In this document: positions 10,126 to 18,998 of the stretch, one piece after another | Layout of the letters: the number at the start of each line of letters is the position of its first letter | Position numbering within the stretch: the first letter of the stretch is position 1 | Source of the DNA: Candidatus Sulfotelmatobacter sp. | GTDB lineage: Bacteria > Acidobacteriota > Terriglobia > Terriglobales > Acidobacteriaceae | Length of the DNA stretch: 64,000 nt | Direction of reading: 5' to 3' | Assembly (NCBI GenBank): GCA_036500765.1 | Contig: DASYBM010000004.1 | Location: forward strand, 1,116,001-1,180,000 | Program-made: the position numbers and the translations under genes | Notes under the pieces: model-generated | Database searches by the model: none | What the model was told of the DNA's origin: nothing | The model's input: the letters and a program-made list of their open reading frames with translations, nothing else

Positions 10126-12449
10126 GTGGCTCCATCGGTCCCAGTCTTCACGGCAACGCCGCTCGCGGGCGCAAGTTGAAAAGTGCGCGGAGGCCGCGCT
10201 TCCAGTGGCCTGCCTTCAATCAGCGGGTATGTCCAGTAACGCAGCGCCGGGATGTGAATGTTGATCCAGTACTCCCACCAATCGAGCGAGCGCGTGTCGT
10301 AAGCGAAAGTTTCCTGCTCTTCCGGCACCAGTGCATACGACAACTTCTCAATATTTTCCGCAGCGAAATCGTGCTCGTTCAGCAAAATAAAAGGCTCGAA
10401 CAACTCAATCAATTTTTCCAGGCGCTCTAAACTTCTCTCTGTCTTCACCAGCGGCGCTTTTTTCAATGGCAGCGGCGACATAATGCGCTGAATCGACTTC
10501 ACAATCGCCTTCTGCGCCGGAGCCGACATCCGGTTGTACCGCGTCTTCGAAACCGGAATCGCATCGAAGCGCAGCCGCAGCCATGACTCCAGGCCTTCCT
10601 GCGCGCGATAGTGTTTCCGATGCGCCAGCGACGTCAACTCGATCGACCGCCCCATGTCGCAAGGATTGGTCACCGAAGTCGCCAACTGATACAGCGGATC
10701 GTGCCTGCGCTCCATCACAGCCGCAGAAATCAACGTCATGCCGGCGCAAACCGCATCCACAGGAACAATATCCAGCCGCTTGCTTTTATTCGACGGCAAC
10801 TGCCGGAAGTAGGTCCCTAACAGATACGACAGCGATGCCGACGTGTTGATGCCCTCATTCCATCCGAGAAAAGGCTTGGCGACGGAAGTCTCGACAATCG
10901 CCGGACGCACCACGGCAACCGGCAGCCCCGCGCCATGTTTCACGATCAGCGATTCGGCCAGGCTTTTCGTCAGCGTATAAGTATTCGGCCAGCCTAACTC
11001 TTTCGCGCGCCGCGTGCCCGCCTCCGTGAGATACGTCTTCAGCCACCGCACGCGATTCTTACGAATCTGATTTTCCAGCGCCGCGCCCTGCAAGTCTTTC
11101 GCCGCATGTTCCTTCGATCGCGCCTGCATCCGCAAGCCCGAGGTGACCTGCTCGCTCTCGGCCTGCGCTTCGGCCTGCTTCACGAACTCGTGCAGCGAGC
11201 GCCATTCCTGCTCGGCGTCGAAATCTGCCAGCCCGCGCGGATTGTAGTTCGGAGTCAGCCTCTCCGCGACTCGCCCGTCCTGCTCGCCGGCGACGTAACA
11301 AGTCGAGAGATGGAGCAATCCCGCATGATCCGACGCGCGCACAAACTCGAGAATGTTGAGGGCCGCATCCGTATTGGTCGTAAGCGCGTCGCGCAGATCG
11401 GGATTGAAATCCGTTAGCCCCGAGCTGTTGATGATCAGATCCAGACTCTTTTGCAAGCGCCGCGAAGCCTCGGGGCCGAGCCCGAGCCCCGGCTGCGTGA
11501 CATCGCCCTCGACAACTTCGATTTTCTCCCGCAGAAAGCCGAGGAACTTGTCGCCATGCCGTTCAAACAGCGGATCGAACACCGGCGAATCTTCCACCAT
11601 CTTCTCGAAACGCCGTTCCGCCGGATTCGACTTCTGCCGGCGGATCAGCAAATAAATCCGCTTCACCTCCGGCAAATCCATCAGCGTATTCGCCAGCCAC
11701 ACCTTGCCAATAAAACCAGTGACCCCAATCAGCATGACGTGCTTTCCTGCGAACGCCCGGCGCACGGAAAAACCTTGCGCCTGCCGCTGGCCGTCAAAGT
11801 GAACGATCGGCCGCGTCGGCGCCACCGGTTGCCGCTCCGCGGGAATCGCAGCTGAGCGCAAGTCATCTACCGAAATATCGAGTTGCCGCGCCAGAGTTTT
11901 CGGAGCCCGTCGTCCATCGGGATTTTCTTCCCGGAACTTTGCAAACGCTCCCCGCGGCCGGATCACCGGCTTCAGCAACCTTCCAGTCGCCACGCCATCG
12001 CGAAAATCCAACCGGTTCGCCACAATCCGCTTCACGCCCAAATGCTGCGCCAGCGGCCGCATCACATGTTCAAGTCCCTGGCTGACCAGGACAACGTCGG
12101 CCCCGGACTGCACTAGTTCCTGCACCTTTCTCACGCCGCGCTCTTTCAGCCGCGGCTTCAGCTTGTATAAAAAGAATTCTTCGCCGAGCAGATCCATGCG
12201 ATCCCGCGTCACTCCGCGCAGCACGGCGTGCACCACCCGCGTGGCAAATTTGCGGTTCGTGGAATATAAAAACGGACGCAACGCCGCCATCAGGAAGATC
12301 AGCCCGCGCCGCCGGAAGCGCTCGGTAAACGTCTGCGCATTCCAGGTAAAGAACGCCACCGGCTCGACCACAGTCAGGTCAAGCAGACTGCCCTCTACCC
12401 GCCAGTAGACGGTTGGGGCCGCATTGGAGTTGTGGTTGTTCGATTCCAA
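10110..12449 (-). CDS. Fusion of a degenerate HAD domain and a fatty acyl-CoA reductase
   Basis: A 779-residue fusion. Residues 1-200 follow the HAD-IB phosphatase layout (opening strand, then [19 protein letters not shown] and RDGVATGRL), but the nucleophile motif D-x-D-G-T reads R-V-E-G-S, so phosphatase activity is unlikely. From about residue 235 there is a fatty acyl-CoA reductase: [12 protein letters not shown], the segment LLIRRQ, YTLTK as catalytic Tyr/Lys pair, and a sterile-type C-terminal domain. FARs reduce acyl-CoA or acyl-ACP to fatty aldehyde or alcohol, precursors of wax esters and ether lipids. It is the first gene of the cluster, after a repeat-filled gap that should hold the promoter. 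Confidence 0.85.
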   Translation of the reverse strand: MESNNHNSNAAPTVYWRVEGSLLDLTVVEPVAFFTWNAQTFTERFRRRGLIFLMAALRPFLYSTNRKFATRVVHAVLRGVTRDRMDLLGEEFFLYKLKPRLKERGVRKVQELVQSGADVVLVSQGLEHVMRPLAQHLGVKRIVANRLDFRDGVATGRLLKPVIRPRGAFAKFREENPDGRRAPKTLARQLDISVDDLRSAAIPAERQPVAPTRPIVHFDGQRQAQGFSVRRAFAGKHVMLIGVTGFIGKVWLANTLMDLPEVKRIYLLIRRQKSNPAERRFEKMVEDSPVFDPLFERHGDKFLGFLREKIEVVEGDVTQPGLGLGPEASRRLQKSLDLIINSSGLTDFNPDLRDALTTNTDAALNILEFVRASDHAGLLHLSTCYVAGEQDGRVAERLTPNYNPRGLADFDAEQEWRSLHEFVKQAEAQAESEQVTSGLRMQARSKEHAAKDLQGAALENQIRKNRVRWLKTYLTEAGTRRAKELGWPNTYTLTKSLAESLIVKHGAGLPVAVVRPAIVETSVAKPFLGWNEGINTSASLSYLLGTYFRQLPSNKSKRLDIVPVDAVCAGMTLISAAVMERRHDPLYQLATSVTNPCDMGRSIELTSLAHRKHYRAQEGLESWLRLRFDAIPVSKTRYNRMSAPAQKAIVKSIQRIMSPLPLKKAPLVKTERSLERLEKLIELFEPFILLNEHDFAAENIEKLSYALVPEEQETFAYDTRSLDWWEYWINIHIPALRYWTYPLIEGRPLEARPPRTFQLAPASGVAVKTGTDGATWRYS

Positions 12450-12545
12450 ATTTGCTATTAGTTCCCTCTACAAGCTGACTCTAGAGCCTGAGCCAGCGCA
12501 ATTAGGCGAAGTTTCTATTGTAAACAATCGAAGCAATAGAACGAA

Positions 12546-12635
12546 GCGGCGTCTTCGTAGCGCTGCCGTCCCGGCGGCTGTCCTGAGAGCCTGCCCTGAG
12601 CTTGTCGAAGGGGCGTCTCGCCCTCGGCGCCGAAG
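12546..12635. repeat. REP-like palindromic repeat, copy A, with embedded GAGCTTGTCGAAGG element
   Basis: Read on the minus strand this has the same plan as copies B-E: a GGGCGAGACGCCC arm and an ACAGCCG-CCGGGACGG-CGCTAC arm. Between the two arms sits a second widespread intergenic motif, CCTGAGCTTGTCGAAGG, with its partial repeat. The stretch 12450-12725 contains no credible gene; the short frames here are translations of these repeats. Confidence 0.65.
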
Positions 12636-12681
12636 ACTAACAAATAACGGAACATGTCAAGGAACCTCTTGGCCTCCAGCG

Positions 12682-12730
12682 CAGCGGGCGAGTCGCCCGC
12701 TGGACAGCCGGCAGGGATGCCGCCGCTACT
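12682..12730. repeat. REP-like palindromic repeat, copy B, covering the stop codon of the MFS gene
   Basis: CAGCGGGCGA-GTCGCCCGCTG is a near-perfect palindrome, followed by ACAGCCGGCAGGGATGCCGCCGCTAC. The stop codon of the transporter gene (12726-12728) is formed by the terminal CTAC of the repeat, so the element has reached the coding end. Confidence 0.7.
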
Positions 12731-14012
12731 TCCTCGCGGTCGATTGCCGCCCCACCACCAGCGCAATTCCACCGCTCAGCGCCAGCGTTGCCCCAATCGC
12801 CAGCAGCCCTCCGCGAAAGCCGCCGTTCAGCTTGCGGAAGAATCCAATAATATCCGGCCCATAATATCCTCCCAAGTTCGCCAATGAGTTGATCACCGCG
12901 ATTCCCGCCGCCGCCGAGAGCCCGCTCATCCGCGAAGTTGCCATCGCCCAGAATGGCCCCACCATCGACTCCGCTCCAACCAGTCCCAGTCCCACGCCAG
13001 CCACGACTACGACCGTCGATCTCCCATAGCCCGCCGCCACCAACGCCACCGCTCCTACAAACGCCGGAATCGCCGTGTGCCAGCGCCGCTCTCCAGTGCG
13101 ATCGGAGCGCATCCCGACCAGCACCATCGCAACCGCCGTCACCAGAAATGGAAGCACCGCAACCATCCCGGTCGCAAAATTACTGAGCCCTGACAGCGAC
13201 TGGATCACGCTCGGCAGCCACAGCGTAACTCCATACATCGTGGTCGAGACTCCGAAATAAACCAGCGACAGCGCCCAGATTTTTGGACTGATGAGAACTT
13301 CCCAGAAGCTGCTACTGCTGGCCACTGACTCCGCTTGTTGTTCACGCGACAACCGATCCAGCAACCACGCCCGCTCCTCACCCTTCAACCAGCTTGCTTC
13401 TTTCGGGTTATCCGCCAAAACCCAATAGACCGTAAATCCAAGCAGAATCGCCGGTATTCCCTCCATGAGAAACATCCATTGCCAACCCGAAAGCCCCTTG
13501 CCGCTTAATCCAAGCAAAGCTCCAGAGATAGGACTGCCCACAATTCCCGCAATCGGATTCGCCATCATGAACCACGCCACGGCGCGCGCCCGTGCATTTG
13601 CCGGGAACCAGCGCTTCATGTAAAGGATCATGCCCGGAAAAAATCCCGCCTCGGCGGCTCCTAGCAGAAAGCGCATCGCATAAAAACTGATCGGCCCGCG
13701 GATGAAAATCATCAGACACGAAATCACTCCCCACGTGATCATGAGTCCCGAAATCCAGCGCCGCACGCCGAACTTTTCCAGCACCAGATTGCTGGGCAGC
13801 TGAAAGAAAAAATAGCCCGCGAAAAACATACCCGCCGCGCGCCCATAGACGCGGTCGCTCAAACCAAGCTGCCCGCGCATCTGCAATATGCCAAAGCCAA
13901 CGTTGATGCGGTCGAGGTAGGCAACAATGTAGAGCAGAAACAGAAACGGCATCAGCCGCCACATCACTCGGGAGACAACCGCGGATTCAAGACGCTCGGG
14001 AGCCGTTTCCAA
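12726..14012 (-). CDS. MFS transporter (anion:cation symporter family), probably gluconate or sugar acid
   Basis: A 428-residue protein with twelve predicted membrane helices in two halves. Family marks are YLDRINVGFG near residue 35, GMFFAGYFFFQLPSN near 60, the helix-4 stretch RFLLGAAEAGFFPGMILY and a central cytoplasmic loop. This is the ACS layout (ExuT, GudP, tartrate transporters), which move organic anions or sugar acids with protons. The gene starts 12 bases after the gluconokinase stop, so gluconate or a related acid is a fair guess for the substrate. Its last codons lie inside a REP-like repeat. Confidence 0.85.
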   Translation of the reverse strand: METAPERLESAVVSRVMWRLMPFLFLLYIVAYLDRINVGFGILQMRGQLGLSDRVYGRAAGMFFAGYFFFQLPSNLVLEKFGVRRWISGLMITWGVISCLMIFIRGPISFYAMRFLLGAAEAGFFPGMILYMKRWFPANARARAVAWFMMANPIAGIVGSPISGALLGLSGKGLSGWQWMFLMEGIPAILLGFTVYWVLADNPKEASWLKGEERAWLLDRLSREQQAESVASSSSFWEVLISPKIWALSLVYFGVSTTMYGVTLWLPSVIQSLSGLSNFATGMVAVLPFLVTAVAMVLVGMRSDRTGERRWHTAIPAFVGAVALVAAGYGRSTVVVVAGVGLGLVGAESMVGPFWAMATSRMSGLSAAAGIAVINSLANLGGYYGPDIIGFFRKLNGGFRGGLLAIGATLALSGGIALVVGRQSTARK

Positions 14013-14024
14013 GGTGGAAGGATT

Positions 14025-14510
14025 CTACGCCAAGCCGAGCTTCTGCCGAATTTCACCAACAATCTGCATCGGTTCCGGAGCGATCGAAACAGTGACGGCG
14101 CATTCCGGTTCTTCAAGGTCGGCGAACTGGCCGGCGAGAATCTGCTCACCGGCGAAGTGCCCGTGGCGCGAGCGCAGTCGATCTGCAATCAACTCGGCGC
14201 TTCCCTTCAAGTAGACAAACCGAACCTCTGGCCCCGCATCGAGTTCGTTCCGGTAGCTGCGTTTAAGAGCGGAACACGCCAGCACTACATTCTTCCCTTC
14301 GGCGATCCAGGCGCCGATCATCGCACGCAGGCGATGCAGCCAGGGCCCGCGATCTTCGTCGTCGAGCGGAATGCCACGCCGCATCTTCTCGACGTTCTCG
14401 GGCGGATGAAAGTCGTCGGCGTCCGCGAACTGCCAACCCAGTTGCTCGGCCAGCATGCGCCCGATGGTCGTTTTGCCGGCCCCGGTCACTCCCATCACGA
14501 TCACGATCAT
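14025..14510 (-). CDS. gntK: Gluconokinase
   Basis: A 161-residue thermoresistant-type gluconokinase. It opens with the P-loop GVTGAGKTT (residues 7-15), followed by DADDFHPPENVEKM and the GIPLDDEDRGPWL motif, which are hallmarks of GntK, and later ACSALKRSYR. The enzyme phosphorylates gluconate to 6-phosphogluconate. I set the start at the ATG at 14510 because the P-loop follows immediately and the length matches the family; the frame stays open further upstream but that part reads as repeat-derived sequence. It precedes the MFS transporter gene by 12 bases, forming a two-gene sugar-acid operon. Confidence 0.9.
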   Translation of the reverse strand: MIVIVMGVTGAGKTTIGRMLAEQLGWQFADADDFHPPENVEKMRRGIPLDDEDRGPWLHRLRAMIGAWIAEGKNVVLACSALKRSYRNELDAGPEVRFVYLKGSAELIADRLRSRHGHFAGEQILAGQFADLEEPECAVTVSIAPEPMQIVGEIRQKLGLA

Positions 14511-14562
14511 GGTGGGATTGTAGTCTGCGCTTCGAAACTCTTTGCATTCGTTGAGCTGGCCA

Positions 14563-14613
14563 GGGCGCGGGCGGGACGCCCACGCAACAGCCGGCGGGAC
14601 GCCGGCGCTACTA
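14563..14613. repeat. REP-like palindromic repeat, copy C
   Basis: GCGGGCGGGACGCCCACGC and AGCCGGCGGGACGCCGGCGCTAC are two adjacent imperfect palindromes. The copy fills the gap between the start of gluconokinase and the end of the MBL hydrolase gene. Confidence 0.75.
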
Positions 14614-14617
14614 GTTT

Positions 14618-15649
14618 CTACTTCTTGTACGCTTTCTCTGCGCCGGTACGGCTGTTGGTTACCGTGAACGTGCCATCGCTTTGCGCGACGACTTTGAGAT
14701 ATTTCCCTTCGCAGTTCTCTTTGACGTTGGCGATACGCTCGTCGGCGACGTTGTGATCTTTGTCGGATTCTTCGGCATAGTGCAGTTGCCACAAATCTTC
14801 GAGGCCGGGAGAGTCGTGCACAATCTGCCACGCCGCGGGACTCGACCCTTTGCGCGGGCCATTGTCGATCACCGCCACGCGCGGATGCAACGCCCACACC
14901 AGCGCCTTCGGATTCGACAAGTCAAAGCCGTGATGCGTCACCAGAAAAAGATCGACGGTTCCGAGCAGGTTGTTGGGGCAGGCCAGCTCCATCTCTTTTT
15001 TCTTGGTGAGATCGCCGAGATCGAGGAAGCGAAATTTTCCGTAGGTGATTAAAGTCCCAATGGACCGGGCATTCTCAGTCGCGTCATCTGCCTCGGCGGT
15101 TGCGCCCTTGCAATAGGAATTAGCTTCTCCCGCTCCGGGCAAGGGCTTTGTGATGACATCGCCTGCCGCCGACAACACCTGAACTTCGAGGCCTTTGATC
15201 GGCAGTCCCCATCCCGGCTTGACGACGACATGGGCATGGCCGGCGACTGCCTTTTCGTAAGCGGCATAGTCGGTACGCGTGACTTCCGAGTCTTCCAGAT
15301 TCGGACCATGATCGACGAACGTGCCCACCTTGAAGCCCTCGACCAGCTGCGGCACGCCGCCGACGTGATCGCGGTGATAGTGGGTGATCAATACATAATC
15401 GATCTGCTGGATGCCGGCCGCATGTGCGGCGGCGACGATGCGGTCGGCGTCACGGCCTTCGTATCCCGGCCATCCCGTGTCGATGAGCAGCGATTGGCCA
15501 GACGGGCTAACCAGCAGCGTGGCCTGGCCACCTTCGACGTCGACGAAATAAATCTGGAGCGGCTTCGGGCTGGATGCGGCGGCGCACGGCAGACTTGCCG
15601 CACAAATACTGAAGCACAGGGCTAGAACGGCAGTCAGGAATGAACGCAT
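14618..15649 (-). CDS. Secreted MBL-fold metallohydrolase (ComEC C-terminal-like)
   Basis: A 343-residue protein with a signal peptide (about residues 1-26, ending C-A-A-A-S-S) and a metallo-beta-lactamase fold. The metal motif is H90-Y-H92-R-D94-H95, with IDTGWPG at 56-62 before it and further ligand candidates at THHG. The overall pattern resembles the hydrolase domain of ComEC and secreted relatives. I chose the ATG at 15649 because the signal peptide starts there; the open frame extends far upstream only because it runs antisense through galT. The substrate is unknown. Confidence 0.82.
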   Translation of the reverse strand: MRSFLTAVLALCFSICAASLPCAAASSPKPLQIYFVDVEGGQATLLVSPSGQSLLIDTGWPGYEGRDADRIVAAAHAAGIQQIDYVLITHYHRDHVGGVPQLVEGFKVGTFVDHGPNLEDSEVTRTDYAAYEKAVAGHAHVVVKPGWGLPIKGLEVQVLSAAGDVITKPLPGAGEANSYCKGATAEADDATENARSIGTLITYGKFRFLDLGDLTKKKEMELACPNNLLGTVDLFLVTHHGFDLSNPKALVWALHPRVAVIDNGPRKGSSPAAWQIVHDSPGLEDLWQLHYAEESDKDHNVADERIANVKENCEGKYLKVVAQSDGTFTVTNSRTGAEKAYKK

Positions 15650-15762
15650 CGGTTGGCACCTGATGGGAAGAGGTTTGCCGATGATTATGCCATGCGGCGG
15701 GCAGAATTCGGCAGGTTGTTTTGGGGGCCTTAGCGTCTGTGAAGATTCCGCCTCGCTGCGCT

Positions 15763-15790
15763 TTGGCGGGACGGCCGCTGCCGCCGCTAC
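15763..15790. repeat. REP-like palindromic repeat, copy D (partial)
   Basis: GGCGGGACGGCCGCTGCCGCCGCTAC is a shortened version of copies B, C and E and ends directly before the annotated galT start codon at 15791. Confidence 0.5.
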
Positions 15791-16861
15791 ATGAGTTGTA
15801 TCGGTCGTCGTAGAATGCTGCGAGGCTGCCACTTGAAACTCAACGAAGATCCGCACCGGCGACTGAATGCCCTGACCAACGAGTGGGTGCTGGTCTCTCC
15901 GCATCGCGCGACGCGGCCTTGGCAGGGAGAAGTGGCCGCCGTGCCCTCGGCTTCGGAGCCGGCTTACGATCCCAGTTGTTATCTTTGTCCGGGCAACACG
16001 CGCGCGGGAGGAATTCAAAATCCGGCGTATGCGACGACTTTTGTTTTTGAGAACGACTTCGCGGCTTTGAAGCCGAACGTGGCGGCGGCGCGTCTCGACG
16101 TCGATGCGAAGGGATTGTTGGTGGCCGAGTCCGAGCCGGGAGTCTGCCGCGTGATCTGCTTCTCGCCGCGCCACGATCTGACTCTCGCGACCATGGGACT
16201 CGCGGAGATTGAACAAGTCGTGCGCACGTGGATGGGGCAATTCCGCGAGTTGGGCGGACGGGCCGAGATCAATCATGTGCAGATTTTCGAGAATCGCGGG
16301 GCGATGATGGGGGCGAGCAATCCGCATCCGCACTGCCAGATCTGGGCGACGGCTTCCATCCCCGAACAGCCTGCAAAAGAATTGATTGCGCAACGAAAAT
16401 ATTTCGATGCCCACCAGCGATGCCTGCTCTGCGACTACGTCGCGCTGGAAGCGGCGCAGCGGGTGCGCCTGGTTTGCGCGAATGACGGCTTCATTGTGCT
16501 GGTGCCGTTCTGGGCGGTGTGGCCGTTCGAAATTCTCGTATGCAGCCGGCGACATTTTGGCAGCATGAACGAGCTCACGGACGATGAGGCGCGTTCGCTG
16601 AGCCAGATTCTGCAACGCGTTTCTTCCACGTACGACAAAGTTTTCGGCGTTCCCTTTCCTTACTCGATGGGCTTTCATCAGTTGCCGACCGATGATGCCC
16701 AACATCCTGAGTGGCATTTTCATGCACATTACTATCCGCCGTTGTTGCGGTCGGCAACGATTCGCAAGTTCATGGTCGGCTTTGAAATGCTGGGCACTCC
16801 GCAGCGCGACATCACGCCGGAGATTGCCGCTGCGCGACTGCGGGAGTTGGGTGGAAGTTGA
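15791..16861 (+). CDS. galT: Galactose-1-phosphate uridylyltransferase
   Basis: A 356-residue HIT-superfamily enzyme of the Leloir pathway, exchanging UMP between UDP-glucose and galactose-1-phosphate. The active site reads N-P-H179-P-H181-C-Q, with His181 as the uridylylated nucleophile; the third position is Cys where E. coli has Gly. Zinc ligands are also kept: Cys63, Cys66, His128 and His179. RGAMMGASNPHPH is the family signature. The start could instead be the ATG at 15815, since the first eight residues precede any conserved sequence and overlap the edge of a repeat. No other galactose genes are adjacent. Confidence 0.9.
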   Translation: MSCIGRRRMLRGCHLKLNEDPHRRLNALTNEWVLVSPHRATRPWQGEVAAVPSASEPAYDPSCYLCPGNTRAGGIQNPAYATTFVFENDFAALKPNVAAARLDVDAKGLLVAESEPGVCRVICFSPRHDLTLATMGLAEIEQVVRTWMGQFRELGGRAEINHVQIFENRGAMMGASNPHPHCQIWATASIPEQPAKELIAQRKYFDAHQRCLLCDYVALEAAQRVRLVCANDGFIVLVPFWAVWPFEILVCSRRHFGSMNELTDDEARSLSQILQRVSSTYDKVFGVPFPYSMGFHQLPTDDAQHPEWHFHAHYYPPLLRSATIRKFMVGFEMLGTPQRDITPEIAAARLRELGGS

Positions 16862-17273
16862 GTGGGATACATATCTGAAAAAAATTGAAAAATGTTTTCC
16901 GTAAAATACTGATTCAAAATAACTTGCCGTGTTTTGATATGCCTCGGATATGGGCAAAATCTTGAGCCGCAAAGAGTTAGCCGCAAAATATTGCGGAATA
17001 TGGAGTTAGATGGAAGATTCGAACGGTCGGATGAGGCTGGCCAGCCGAACCGGTTGAAATAGTTTTCGCGCATCTGGATAGATTGCGCCTTCTACTTTTC
17101 TCAGTAAAGGTTGTTCGTCACAGGATTTGGGTTTCTGGCTGTGGAAGGGTGTGGAAAACGCTTTTGGCGGCGAGCTGTGGAGTACCCACCCTTTCGCAAC
17201 GAACGCGAAAGAGTGGGGCAGCCTTTGTTGGGTAACGAACGGGAAGTCAAAAGCCTTACGCTCTACAACACGC
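16862..17273. other. Intergenic region without a credible gene
   Basis: About 410 bases between galT and the convergent VCBS gene. Short frames exist on both strands but none has a recognisable product or ribosome binding site. The only clear structure is the hairpin at 17185-17218. Confidence 0.6.
17185..17218. repeat. Perfectly stemmed hairpin between convergent genes
   Basis: CCCACCCTTTCGC and GCGAAAGAGTGGG pair over 12 of 13 positions around a 7-base loop. There is no T-run on either side, so it is more likely a palindromic repeat or a bidirectional mRNA 3' end than an intrinsic terminator. Confidence 0.6.
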
Positions 17274-18713
17274 TTATTGCTGAAGAAATACATTCATGCC
17301 GACTCCGTTTTGAAAAATAACGTCTAACATGCCGTCCGAATTGAAATCGCCCAAGGTTATGCCTAGCTCGCCCGACGGCACTGCCGAGCTTATTGTTTGT
17401 CCTGGCTGAAAAGTTCCGTCCCCATTCCCCAGGAATACCACAAGTAGGCTGTTGAAGTTGGAATACTCCGATGCAACCAAATCTGGGTTGCCGTCGGAAT
17501 TGAGATCACCCAGAACGTACGTAAACAGCCCCTGTCCAGTCGAGTCAGCCGTATAGTAAACCGGAGGCTGAAAAGTTCCGTCGCCATTGCCCATAAGAAT
17601 TCCAACTTGGCTCTTCGTGCAGAAAGCCAGATCGAGCTTTCCGTCACCGTTGAAATCGCTCAGTTGCACGCCCCCGCCCTGAGGAGCACCTACTCCACAT
17701 CCGTCCGCACCGGGAAAGGATGCGATCTCCTGTGGTGGCTTGAAGGTGCCGTCACCATTGCCCTGTAGAAACCAGAGAGTAATGCCGCTACCGCTAATTT
17801 GCATGAGGATCAGATCGAGCTTACCGTCGCCGTTGAAGTCTCCGACCTTCATGTCGTTTGCCAAGAGGCTATAAGGATAGTTGGCCACATGCTGAAAGCT
17901 TCCGTCCCCGTTGCCCAGAAATTCGGATACGCTGTGTTCGCCAGCGGTGAGCAGATCCAGCTTACCGTCCTGGTTGAAGTCGCCCACAACGACTCGGCCC
18001 AGCCCCCCGTACGCCGTGATCGTTGGGCCGACACTGAATCTCCCTTTCCCATCTCCCAGCATTACACTCATGTGCGTGACTTGGTTGGTGTTCACATTCC
18101 CGTCGTCGAAAGCCAAGTCGAGGTTGCCGTCGCCATTGAAGTCTCCATAGACAAACTGTGTAGTGTCGAGGTACTTTCGGCTCACATCGGACCTGAGGCG
18201 GAAAGTTCCGTCTCCTTTTCCGATGTCTAGTGATAGACCGTTATACTCTCCGGCCAAGTCGAGGACTCCGTCGTGGTTAAAATCGGCAGCCAACATCGCC
18301 CAGTAACCGAAGTAGTAGTAAGCAGGCGGACTGACCACAATCGTACTGATGGGCGCGTGTACTTCTAATTGCGCCCAACTCGCGCTTGAATCCCCACCGC
18401 CGGGTACCGGATTGGTGACGGAGATAAATCCTGCGGTAGCCTTCGCCACATCGCTGGCAAGAATCTGCGATTGCACTTCGTGGGCCGAGACGAACGTCGT
18501 CGTTCGCGGCTGATAATTCCAGCTCACGACTGCGCCCGGAACGAAATTCGCCCCGTATACGCTCAGTGTGAATGCACCGCTGCCAGGAGCCACCGCCATC
18601 GGATGCACCGGGCCCACGACTTGCGGAATCGGGTTGTTCTGGGCGAGCGCCGCCACCGGGAATGCGAGAGTCAGCACGGTTAGGTTGAGAAGGCGACGGA
18701 GCGAGTTGGTCAT
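17274..18713 (-). CDS. Secreted FG-GAP/VCBS-repeat beta-propeller protein
   Basis: A 479-residue protein. Residues 1-25 form a signal peptide ending A-L-A-Q, then an IPT/TIG-like segment (VAPGSGAFTLSVYGANFVPG), then seven or so FG-GAP repeats marked by the calcium-binding pattern D-F-N-x-D-G-x-L-D-L (for example DFNGDGKLDL and GDFNSDGML). This is a secreted beta-propeller of the integrin-alpha/VCBS type, common in Acidobacteria. The start at 18713 is chosen because the signal peptide begins there; the frame stays open to 18905 through palindromic repeat DNA, which is not protein-like. Confidence 0.85.
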   Translation of the reverse strand: MTNSLRRLLNLTVLTLAFPVAALAQNNPIPQVVGPVHPMAVAPGSGAFTLSVYGANFVPGAVVSWNYQPRTTTFVSAHEVQSQILASDVAKATAGFISVTNPVPGGGDSSASWAQLEVHAPISTIVVSPPAYYYFGYWAMLAADFNHDGVLDLAGEYNGLSLDIGKGDGTFRLRSDVSRKYLDTTQFVYGDFNGDGNLDLAFDDGNVNTNQVTHMSVMLGDGKGRFSVGPTITAYGGLGRVVVGDFNQDGKLDLLTAGEHSVSEFLGNGDGSFQHVANYPYSLLANDMKVGDFNGDGKLDLILMQISGSGITLWFLQGNGDGTFKPPQEIASFPGADGCGVGAPQGGGVQLSDFNGDGKLDLAFCTKSQVGILMGNGDGTFQPPVYYTADSTGQGLFTYVLGDLNSDGNPDLVASEYSNFNSLLVVFLGNGDGTFQPGQTISSAVPSGELGITLGDFNSDGMLDVIFQNGVGMNVFLQQ

Positions 18714-18720
18714 TTCAGGC

Positions 18721-18803
18721 GTCCCTCCGGGACGCTTTTCCTCAATGTGCGATGCTTCCCGGCGCTGGAAGCGCCGGGCTATTTTCGGGTGCCCTTCGGG
18801 CAC
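18721..18803. repeat. Composite palindromic element with three hairpins
   Basis: Three perfect or near-perfect palindromes follow one another: GTCCCTCCGGGAC (18721-18733), CCCGGCGCTGGAAGCGCCGGG (18758-18778) and GTGCCCTTCGGGCAC (18789-18803). The element lies immediately upstream of the VCBS gene start and would be in its 5' leader. Confidence 0.75.
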
Positions 18804-18998
18804 GAATCTGTGCTCATCTTTCGAAGCCGTAGAGACCGAGATCCCTCCCTTCGCCTGAAGAACGGCTCCGGTCGGGATGACAACGGGCGTGCGTTGATTC
18901 GACATTGATACGCGATGGATGTTTTACGCTGAGAAAAACCCGGCGCATTCTACGCGCCGGGCTCGAATCGTTCTACCGAAAAAGATCTGAATAACCCG

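Noticed and set aside
12541-12730. CRISPR array
   Set aside because: The repeats are palindromic and unequal in spacing; there are no unique spacers of constant length and no cas genes in the window.
12424-12864. Plus-strand frame containing RACPELVEG
   Set aside because: This peptide is a known translation of a dispersed intergenic repeat, not a protein.
15650-16972. Upstream part of a 784-codon minus-strand frame that includes the MBL hydrolase
   Set aside because: It runs antisense through galT and has no signal peptide or domain of its own; the hydrolase begins at 15649.
18714-18905. N-terminal extension of the VCBS protein
   Set aside because: It translates three palindromic repeats; the signal peptide starts at 18713.
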